Shown here: one piece after another, positions 1 through 5,586 of the stretch
Position numbering within the stretch: the stretch's first letter is position 1
How the letters are laid out: the number at the start of each line of letters is the position of its first letter
NCBI GenBank assembly: GCA_030526935.1
Contig: JAUNBY010000039.1
Span: 1 to 6,779, forward strand
Length of the DNA stretch: 6,779 bases
Direction: 5' to 3'
Origin: Clostridia bacterium
Lineage (GTDB): Bacteria; Bacillota; Clostridia; Christensenellales; Aristaeellaceae
Notes under the pieces: model-generated
Database searches by the model: none
Told to the model about the DNA's origin: nothing
What the model saw: only the letters and a program-made list of their open reading frames with translations
Made by a program: the position numbers and the translations under genes

Positions 1-1260
1 AAGGCCAACAGGGGCGTCATACTGGCGACGGGCGGCTTTGAATGGAACGAGGAATATGTGAAAAACTACCTGCGCTTTCCCATGCCTATCGGCGCGGCGA
101 TCTCCTGGCCGGAGAATACAGGCGACGCCATTGAAATGGCCCTTTCCGTAGGCGCTGATCTTACCCTGATGAACCATGCGTTCGGCATGCCCTTTTTCAC
201 CGCACATGCGGAGTATGCGCGGGAGAACAACGTGATGGCGTCAATGGCTGGAAATGCTGCAAGGCAGAGCGCGGGATCGATCATCGTGGACGCCAACGGG
301 CGTCGCTTCGTGCAGGAGAACGTTTCTTACATGTCGGTGGTGAACGCCTTTGGCGGCTTTAACAACTTTGGCGACCACGCTTACACAGCCGACCCGGCGT
401 GGTGGATATGCGACCAGGCTTCGTATGACGCCCAGGGCGGGCCTACGGGTATAGTCAAATCCTGGGGCTTCCCCGATCCAGGCCTTCCGGAAGAGGATTA
501 TGTGTTCAAGGCCGATACGCCCCGTGAACTGGCGGAGATGATCGGGATCAATGCGGATCAATTCGTGAAGACCCTGGAGGAATACAACGTATACGCCGCC
601 GAGGGGAAGGATCCGCTGTTCCATCGCGGCGAAGCAGAAAACAATATGGGGCAGCCGGTGTCCCCCGTTGTACCAATTGAGACCGGCCCCTACTATGCGG
701 TGGCGATATCCGCCGGCGTTGTGGGCACCATAGGCGGCCCCAAGGTCAATGGAAACGCGCAGGTCATGCATGTGAGCGATGTACCCATTGCGGGCTTGTA
801 CGCCATGGGCAACTGCGCCGGAGTGGGCGGCCCCGGACCCTCCTACGGCGGCGAGGGCGGCACCATAGGCCCCGCGTTTACGTTTGGCGTGATCGCGGCA
901 CAGCATGCCGCGCAGCGCACAGATGTGACGGATACAGATTTCTTTATCAATACCCGGCCCAACGAGGGCGCTTCAGCCGCATCAGGCATACAGCTCGCGG
1001 ACAACGAGTTTGTTGGAACAGGCTTGGGCATTGACGGCGAAGTGGTGGTGAAAATCACCGTTGAAGACGGAAAGATGACAAATGTGGAAGTGCTGGAACA
1101 CAATGAAACACCGGGCATTGGCGACCGGGCAGTCGCGCAGTTGCCGGAGGCGATTGTCACCGCCCAGTCAACCGACGTTGAAACGGTTTCCGGCGCTACC
1201 ATGACCAGCAAAGCGATTCTCGACGCCGTTGACGAGGCGCTGGCACAGGCGGGTATCTGA
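1..1260 (+). CDS. FAD-dependent oxidoreductase with C-terminal FMN-binding domain (5' end cut off)
   Basis: The first base is in frame, so the gene begins left of the window; 419 residues and the stop are visible. The start has the RGVILATGGFEWNEEY signature of the FAD_binding_2 (fumarate reductase/flavocytochrome c, urocanate reductase, ketosteroid dehydrogenase) superfamily. A GRRFVQE segment follows near residues 100-106. The FAD-closing segment GLYAMGNCAG...GPSYGGEGGTIGPAFTFG lies near residues 265-297. Residues about 338-419 form an FMN_bind domain ending in VSGATMTS; the Thr of SGAT (codon 1198-1200) is the expected attachment point for phosphoester-linked FMN. The family moves electrons between flavins to reduce or oxidise a small organic substrate. 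The N-terminal Rossmann GxGxxG, and any signal or lipoprotein peptide, would lie outside the window. From remembered alignment, the dicarboxylate-binding His and Arg residues of fumarate reductases are absent, so the substrate is unknown. Family call is firm, substrate is not. Confidence 0.9.
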   Translation, partial: KANRGVILATGGFEWNEEYVKNYLRFPMPIGAAISWPENTGDAIEMALSVGADLTLMNHAFGMPFFTAHAEYARENNVMASMAGNAARQSAGSIIVDANGRRFVQENVSYMSVVNAFGGFNNFGDHAYTADPAWWICDQASYDAQGGPTGIVKSWGFPDPGLPEEDYVFKADTPRELAEMIGINADQFVKTLEEYNVYAAEGKDPLFHRGEAENNMGQPVSPVVPIETGPYYAVAISAGVVGTIGGPKVNGNAQVMHVSDVPIAGLYAMGNCAGVGGPGPSYGGEGGTIGPAFTFGVIAAQHAAQRTDVTDTDFFINTRPNEGASAASGIQLADNEFVGTGLGIDGEVVVKITVEDGKMTNVEVLEHNETPGIGDRAVAQLPEAIVTAQSTDVETVSGATMTSKAILDAVDEALAQAGI

Positions 1261-1406
1261 TGAACGATGAACGCGCAAGCCGCCCGGTGCGATTGGTGAA
1301 GGTCTACTGTTGGTTACGCCGGTCTCATTGTATACGCGATGGCAGAATCAATCTTAAGCGCCGACGGCGGCGGAATATGGTATACGCATATAAGGCGTAT
1401 TAACAC

Positions 1407-1436
1407 AAAGGGGCTGTCCTGAAAAACAGCCCCTTT
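1407..1436. terminator. Bidirectional intrinsic terminator between convergent genes
   Basis: AAAGGGGCTGT (1407-1417) pairs perfectly with ACAGCCCCTTT (1426-1436) around an 8-base loop, an 11-bp stem. On the plus strand it ends in TTTATTA; on the minus strand the stem ends in CCCCTTTGTG, so the U-tracts are short and partly inside the stem. It sits 146 bases after the flavoprotein stop and 45 bases after the hydrolase stop, which converge on it. It therefore probably ends both transcripts. Confidence 0.8.
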
Positions 1437-1481
1437 ATTAAACGTCATCGCGCGATTCGACGAAGGCGCGCGGGCTTCTCG

Positions 1482-2360
1482 TTATTTGAGCGTCGCGGCG
1501 AAGAATTCGCCCGTTGCGTCGATCGCGGTGTAGAGGGAATGCAGGTCTTCTTCCACAAATACATTGAAGGTATGATCCATGCCCTCTATGAAAAGCGTTT
1601 TGGACGATTCGTTTGAACTGGCCTCGACGATTTTATCGCTCCAATCCGGATCGACGGTCACGTCGTCCGTTCCGTGTATCGCGAGCACCGGGCCTTCGAA
1701 ACTCGAGAATTCGGCCAGAACGTCGGTATTCATTACGTCTTCGCACCATTCCAGGGACACGTTGAGCGGTTCGCGCCAGTCGAAGGTCATGACGAAAAAG
1801 CCGTTTGCCTTGGCTTCCTCGTACTGTTCCTCGGCGAAGAATCCGTCCAGCACCATCGACGGAGCGCCAGCCCAGGTTACGATGGACTTGAATATCTCTG
1901 GATGCCATCCGCAGCACAAAAGCGCGTCGGTTCCGCCCTGACTCCAGCCCATGACGCCTATGTTGTCCGCGTCGATGTTGTCGAGGCCGGCCATGTATTC
2001 GGCGGCGGCTACCGCGTCGGCGACGGCGGAGTCAAACGTGTAGCCCATGTAGTCGGCGGTCGAGTCGCCGTTGCCCATGAAGTCGATGCGGATGGTGGCG
2101 ACGCCGTACTTTTCGGCAAGCACCGGGGCGGCGTACTTATAGCCGTTGCCCGCTTCGTCGCGCGTAGAGGCGGTTCCGTGAAGCATTACGACCGCGGGAT
2201 ACACCCCCTCGGCGGTCGGCAGGCATACCGTCGCGGGGATTTCGTGGTCGCCCGCGTCGATGGAGATTATGGTTTCTGAATAGGACGTCTGCTCCGCAAA
2301 GGCGGGGAGCATTGCCGCGGCTAATATAACCGACAGCATGAGTGCGGCGATTTTCTTCAT
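1482..2360 (-). CDS. Secreted alpha/beta-hydrolase (esterase/dienelactone-hydrolase-like)
   Basis: This is a 292-residue protein. The ATG at 2360 is chosen because it opens a classic signal peptide (MKK, hydrophobic run, AMLPAFA|EQTS, cleavage near residue 22). It is also preceded by GAGAGGA (2371-2377) ten bases away. A longer frame to 2414 would start upstream of the proposed transcription start. The mature part is a compact alpha/beta-hydrolase: oxyanion-hole HGTAS at 61-65, nucleophile elbow GWSQGG with Ser140, the acid in HGTDDVTV (Asp233 favoured), and His263 in MDHTF. A cap-like insertion lies between about 168 and 215. The family hydrolyses ester or similar bonds; with a signal peptide and no lipobox Cys it should act outside the membrane. 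No neighbour identifies the substrate. It is divergent from the peptidase operon and has its own promoter. Fold and export are confident; substrate is unknown, and feruloyl-type or lipid esterases are possible. Confidence 0.9.
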   Translation of the reverse strand: MKKIAALMLSVILAAAMLPAFAEQTSYSETIISIDAGDHEIPATVCLPTAEGVYPAVVMLHGTASTRDEAGNGYKYAAPVLAEKYGVATIRIDFMGNGDSTADYMGYTFDSAVADAVAAAEYMAGLDNIDADNIGVMGWSQGGTDALLCCGWHPEIFKSIVTWAGAPSMVLDGFFAEEQYEEAKANGFFVMTFDWREPLNVSLEWCEDVMNTDVLAEFSSFEGPVLAIHGTDDVTVDPDWSDKIVEASSNESSKTLFIEGMDHTFNVFVEEDLHSLYTAIDATGEFFAATLK

Positions 2361-2404
2361 AATTGTACCATCCTCTCGTAAATATGTGCATTGAACACGC
2401 CATG

Positions 2405-2433
2405 AGTGTACCACGCGGCATGGCCTGTGTCAA
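2405..2433 (-). promoter_or_regulatory. Promoter of the secreted hydrolase
   Basis: Read on the minus strand, TTGACA (2428-2433) is a perfect -35 box. It is followed by a 17-base spacer and TACACT (2405-2410) as the -10 box. Transcription should begin near 2398, giving a leader of about 38 bases that contains the GAGAGGA ribosome site. Confidence 0.75.
2416..2428 (+). repeat. Direct repeat copy 1, CGGCATGGCCTGT (candidate operator)
   Basis: This 13-base sequence recurs at 2471-2483 with a single C/T difference, 55 bases further on. This copy covers most of the spacer and touches the -35 box of the minus-strand promoter. A GCCATG at 2399-2404 forms an inverted partner to its CATGGC (2419-2424), bracketing the -10 box. 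The position fits a repressor site; no regulator gene is in view. Confidence 0.4.
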
Positions 2434-2434
2434 G

Positions 2435-2447
2435 CCCGAAAATCGGG
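2435..2447. repeat. Short inverted repeat CCCGA-AAA-TCGGG
   Basis: Two perfect 5-base arms flank a 3-base centre directly upstream of the minus-strand -35 box, between the two divergent promoters. It may be a regulator half-site pair, or chance; it is too short for a convincing terminator. Confidence 0.3.
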
Positions 2448-2470
2448 AAGACGCGGGTTGATTGGTAACA

Positions 2471-2483
2471 CGGCATGGCTTGT
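2471..2483 (+). repeat. Direct repeat copy 2, CGGCATGGCTTGT (candidate operator)
   Basis: This is the second copy of the 13-base repeat at 2416-2428. It overlaps the first four bases of the plus-strand -35 box (2480-2485). Having one copy on each divergent promoter is the arrangement expected for a shared regulator. Confidence 0.4.
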
Positions 2484-2508
2484 AATTTTGCCCATGTTCG
2501 TATATAAT
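2480..2508 (+). promoter_or_regulatory. Promoter of the M42 peptidase operon
   Basis: TTGTAA (2480-2485), a 17-base spacer and a perfect TATAAT (2503-2508) form a strong SigA/sigma-70-type promoter. Transcription should begin near 2515, leaving a leader of about 20 bases before the first gene. This also rules out the upstream TTG at 2458 as a start codon. Confidence 0.8.
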
Positions 2509-2535
2509 AGCAGAATATCGCGGAAAGATGGTGAA

Positions 2536-3579
2536 ATGATGCAACTGCGAGATTTTCTCAAGGATATAACCGCCCGGGAAGGGCTTTCGGGCGACGAAGG
2601 AGCGGTGGCCGCCAGGATCGCGCAAGCCTTCGAGCCGTATGTCGATAAAGTGAGGATAACGCCCCTTTACGACGTCATAGCCACTGTCGGAACAAAGGGG
2701 CCAAAGGTCATGATCGCGGCGCACGAGGATGAAATAGGGCTTATGGCTCTGGACATAGAGGACGACGGCTCCATTCGCGTGGCGCGCGTAGGCGGCGTCG
2801 ATCCCAGAATATTGCCCGCCGCCGAGGTAAGGGTGATGGCCAAGGATGGGCCGCTTTTCGGCGTCATAGGCGCCAAGCCCCCGCATCTTCTGACCGACGC
2901 CGACCGCAAGAAATCTCCCAAGATAGAGAACATGTACGTGGACACAGGCTTCGACGCGGAAACGGTCAGGAAGCTCGTGAGGCCGGGAGACAGGATCGCC
3001 CTCACAGGCTCCGCGACTGAACTTAAAAACAACGTCATGGCCTCCAAGACCATGGACGACCGCGCCTGCGTGGGAGCCATGCTCGAGGCCGCGAAGTGGC
3101 TCGGGCGCATGAACGTATCCTCGCGCGTTCAATTCGTCGCCACTTCTCAGGAGGAGGTCGGAAGCTACGGCGCGATGACCGCGTGCTGGGCGGGCGAGCC
3201 GGATTACGCCATAGCCCTCGACGTGACTCACGCCGAGATGCCCGGCTGTGAAAAGTGGGAAGTTCACCCGATTGACAAGTTGGCCATCTGCACCGGCCCC
3301 AATATAAATCCCGAACTTGAAAGGCGCATAAGAAAGACCGCCGAAATAAACCGCGTTGAATACAGCGTCGAGGCTTCATCCGGAACCACATATACCGACG
3401 CGGATCCCATGCAGATATCGCGCGAAGGCGTGCCCACGGCGCTGATAAGCGTTCCCGTCAGGTACATGCACACGACCGTAGAGACGCTCGACACCGGCGT
3501 TATCGAGGAAGCCGGAAGGCTGTTGGCGCTCGCCATAAGGGATATAGCCGACGAACGGGAGGCGATAAAGTGGTATTGA
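2536..3579 (+). CDS. M42 family metallo-aminopeptidase, first of three
   Basis: This 347-residue protein has the usual length for M42 (glutamyl/leucyl aminopeptidases such as TET peptidases, YsdC, FrvX). These are cytosolic di-metal enzymes that remove N-terminal residues from peptides and assemble as tetrahedral dodecamers. The whole active site is present: His63 and Asp65 in AAHEDEIG, Asp174 in TMDDR, catalytic Glu206 and metal-ligand Glu207 in SQEEVG, Asp229 in IALDVTHA, and His312 in RYMHTTVE. The residue after the first His is Glu, where the two downstream paralogues have Met (HMDE/HMDQ). The start is ATG 2536 or the adjacent ATG 2539; GGAAAG (2522-2527) is the only ribosome site and is moderate. 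No signal peptide is seen. It overlaps the next gene by 10 bases. Family is certain; peptide specificity cannot be read from the sequence. Confidence 0.93.
   Translation: MMQLRDFLKDITAREGLSGDEGAVAARIAQAFEPYVDKVRITPLYDVIATVGTKGPKVMIAAHEDEIGLMALDIEDDGSIRVARVGGVDPRILPAAEVRVMAKDGPLFGVIGAKPPHLLTDADRKKSPKIENMYVDTGFDAETVRKLVRPGDRIALTGSATELKNNVMASKTMDDRACVGAMLEAAKWLGRMNVSSRVQFVATSQEEVGSYGAMTACWAGEPDYAIALDVTHAEMPGCEKWEVHPIDKLAICTGPNINPELERRIRKTAEINRVEYSVEASSGTTYTDADPMQISREGVPTALISVPVRYMHTTVETLDTGVIEEAGRLLALAIRDIADEREAIKWY
3557..3562 (+). promoter_or_regulatory. Ribosome binding site setting the GTG start of the second peptidase
   Basis: GGGAGG lies inside the end of the first peptidase gene, 7 bases before GTG 3570. 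It decides that start over the TTG at 3576 and makes the second gene overlap the first by 10 bases. Confidence 0.75.
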
Positions 3580-4595
3580 GGGAATTGACCGCGCTCAACG
3601 GCTTGTCCGGAAACGAGGCGGAAGTGCGCGAATACATAATAAAAAAGGCCAAAGCTCTCGCGGATGAAGTGAGGGTAGACCGCATAGGAAACGTCATCGC
3701 GACAAAAAAGGGCATGGATTCTTCCCTCGGACGCGCGATGGTCTGCGCCCATATGGACGAGGTGGGGCTTATGGCTATGGGCGTGGACGAAGAAGGTTTT
3801 ATTCATTATGACACCGTTGGCGGCGTCGAGCCGTCGGTCGTGATATCAAAGCGCGTCAGGTTCGTGAGAAGCGGAATCTCAGGCGTAATAGGCGCGAAGG
3901 CCATACACCTGCAAACCGACGACGAACTGGCCTCGCCTCTAAAGCACGACAAGCTCTTTATCGACATAGGCGCGAAGGACAAAAAGCAGGCCGAAGAATC
4001 GGTTAACGCGGGCGACTACATAGCCTTTGAAAGCGACTGGGTGGAGTTCGGCGACAACCTCGTAAAGGTAAAGGCGCTAGACGACAGGGTCGGATGCTAC
4101 AATATGCTCAGGCTCATGGAGAATAAATACCCCATGGACGTGGCGTTCGCCTTCACTGTGCAGGAGGAAGTGGGGCTGAGGGGCGCGAAGGTCGCGGCCT
4201 ATCAGGTGGCCCCGAGGTTTTGTCTGGTGCTCGAAGGTACTACTGCCAACGATCTGGGCGACGTGCCGGAGCATTTGCGCGTAACGCGCGTGGGGCAGGG
4301 CGTTGCCATATCCTTCATGGACAGGACTTCCATAGCGCATCCCGCCCTCGCGCGGGCGCTTCGCGATACGGCGAAAGCTAACAATATACCATGGCAGTTC
4401 AAGACTTTCGTATCCGGAGGAAACGACGCGGGCGAGGTGCAGTACGCCAGAGGCGCCATACCCGTATGCCCGCTGTCGGTTCCCTGCAGGTACATTCATT
4501 CCCCGTCGAGCGTTTGCTCGTTTAAGGACATCGAGGCGCAGTATGAGTTGGTAAACGCGTTTTTGAAATCGGGCGCGGCATTTGAGGAGGCGTAG
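3570..4595 (+). CDS. M42 family metallo-aminopeptidase, second of three
   Basis: This 341-residue M42 peptidase starts at GTG, supported by GGGAGG seven bases upstream, and overlaps the preceding gene by 10 bases, suggesting coupled translation. Active-site residues seen are His61 and Asp63 in CAHMDEVG, Asp171 in ALDDRVG, Glu199/Glu200 in VQEEVGLRG, and His310 in RYIHSPSS. The fifth position, usually Asp in a LDVTHA-type motif, is Glu222 in VLEGTTAND. A carboxylate is kept, so it should still bind metal. VSGGNDAG near 281-288 is the conserved glycine-rich loop before the last His. It is clearly diverged from its neighbours in the substrate-side loops (for example AIHLQTDDE at 111-119), so this is not a recent duplication. 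Cytoplasmic, with no signal peptide. It probably trims peptides, alone or in mixed particles with the flanking paralogues. Confidence 0.93.
   Translation: MVLRELTALNGLSGNEAEVREYIIKKAKALADEVRVDRIGNVIATKKGMDSSLGRAMVCAHMDEVGLMAMGVDEEGFIHYDTVGGVEPSVVISKRVRFVRSGISGVIGAKAIHLQTDDELASPLKHDKLFIDIGAKDKKQAEESVNAGDYIAFESDWVEFGDNLVKVKALDDRVGCYNMLRLMENKYPMDVAFAFTVQEEVGLRGAKVAAYQVAPRFCLVLEGTTANDLGDVPEHLRVTRVGQGVAISFMDRTSIAHPALARALRDTAKANNIPWQFKTFVSGGNDAGEVQYARGAIPVCPLSVPCRYIHSPSSVCSFKDIEAQYELVNAFLKSGAAFEEA
4584..4590 (+). promoter_or_regulatory. Strong ribosome binding site of the third peptidase
   Basis: GAGGAGG lies within the last codons of the second peptidase gene, 8 bases before ATG 4599. It is the best ribosome site in the operon. 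Confidence 0.8.
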
Positions 4596-4598
4596 AAA

Positions 4599-5585
4599 AT
4601 GATAGACAGACTTAAAAAGCTAACCGAAACCTACGGCCCGTCGGGTAACGAGGGCGAGATACGAAATGTCATAGCCGATATGATAAAGCCCTGCGTGGAC
4701 GAGATGAAGGTAGACGCCTTGGGAAACCTCATAGCCCGCAAAAAGGGCGAAGGCCCCGTCGTCATGCTCGCGGCGCATATGGATCAGATAGGCTTTGTCG
4801 TCACGGAGGCCGACAAGCACGGTTTCCTGCGCGTTCACAACGTGGGAGGCATTTACAAGACCAATTCCCTCAACCGCCGAGTGGTCTTCAAAAACGGCAT
4901 ATCGGGCATAGTGTCCTGCGAACAGAAGGACAAGGGCGTGGCGGATCCTACTATGAAAAAGCTCTTTGTCGATATAGGCGCGTCGAGCCGCGAGGAGGCG
5001 CTCAAGGCCGTCTCGATAGGCGACATGGCGGTGTACGCTCCCGACTGGGCGGAAATAGGCAAGGGGCTTTACGCCGCCCCCGCCATGGACGACAGGGCGG
5101 GCTGCTGCGTGCTTATAGAAACGCTTTTGAGGCTCGAAGGGCAGAAATGTGATATAGTATGCGTATTTACGACGCAGGAGGAGGTCGGTCTTCGCGGCGC
5201 GACCGCCGCCGCTTACGAGGCCAACCCCGAAATAGGCATAGCCATAGACGTAACGCCCGCCTGCGACGTGCCGGGAAGCGAAAAGCTGCCCGTCAAACTC
5301 GACAAGGGCATAGCGGTCAAGATAATGGACAGGTCGCTCATAGCGGCGCCCCGCGTGGTCGAGGGGCTTGAAAGCGCGGCTGAAAAGGCGAAGGCCACGT
5401 GCCAGCGCGAGGTATTGACGTATGGCGGAACCGACGCCGGCGTTATACACACCACCCGCGCGGGCGTCATGGCGGGGGTATTGTCGATACCCTGCCGCTA
5501 CGTGCATTCCGCCTGCGAGACGGTCAGCGCCGGGGACATGGAACAGGGCGTAAAGACGCTCGTCGAATACCTGAAGTCGTTCTGA
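4599..5585 (+). CDS. M42 family metallo-aminopeptidase, third of three
   Basis: This 328-residue protein is the shortest of the three M42 peptidases. The complete metal and catalytic set is His60 and Asp62 in AAHMDQIG, Asp164 in AMDDRAG, Glu194/Glu195 in TQEEVGLRG, Asp217 in AIDVTPACD, and His303 in RYVHSACE. YGGTDAG near 275-281 is the glycine-rich loop. Around residues 101-124 it has GISGIVSCEQKDKG in place of the GVIGAK..HL segment shared by the first two enzymes; this explains much of the length difference and probably reshapes the substrate pocket. It starts 3 bases after the previous stop. Isoleucine is coded by ATA 21 times out of 22, the most extreme bias in the window. It is cytosolic; specificity is unknown. 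FrvX/YpdE/SgcX of E. coli are family relatives, but I cannot assign one-to-one equivalence. Confidence 0.93.
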   Translation: MIDRLKKLTETYGPSGNEGEIRNVIADMIKPCVDEMKVDALGNLIARKKGEGPVVMLAAHMDQIGFVVTEADKHGFLRVHNVGGIYKTNSLNRRVVFKNGISGIVSCEQKDKGVADPTMKKLFVDIGASSREEALKAVSIGDMAVYAPDWAEIGKGLYAAPAMDDRAGCCVLIETLLRLEGQKCDIVCVFTTQEEVGLRGATAAAYEANPEIGIAIDVTPACDVPGSEKLPVKLDKGIAVKIMDRSLIAAPRVVEGLESAAEKAKATCQREVLTYGGTDAGVIHTTRAGVMAGVLSIPCRYVHSACETVSAGDMEQGVKTLVEYLKSF

Positions 5586-5586
5586 T

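Noticed and set aside
1382..1400. Inverted repeat ATACGC...GCGTAT before the terminator, plus repeated GTATACGC at 1330 and 1380
   Set aside because: The stem is only 6 bp and AT-rich, and the repeated octamer is too short to rise above chance. The 11-bp hairpin just downstream explains termination.
2364..2413. TGTACCA repeated at 2364-2370 and 2407-2413 in the hydrolase leader
   Set aside because: A 7-base match in a 50-base stretch is weak, and one copy is largely accounted for by the -10 box.
2458..2535. Longer N-terminus for the first peptidase from TTG 2458
   Set aside because: It would begin upstream of the -35 and -10 boxes that drive the gene, and the extra residues match nothing in M42 proteins, which begin near MQLRDFLKDI.
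2137..3267. Minus-strand open frame of 376 codons across the divergent promoter region
   Set aside because: It runs through both promoters and antisense to the first peptidase, overlaps the hydrolase start in another frame, and shows no recognisable motif or ribosome site.
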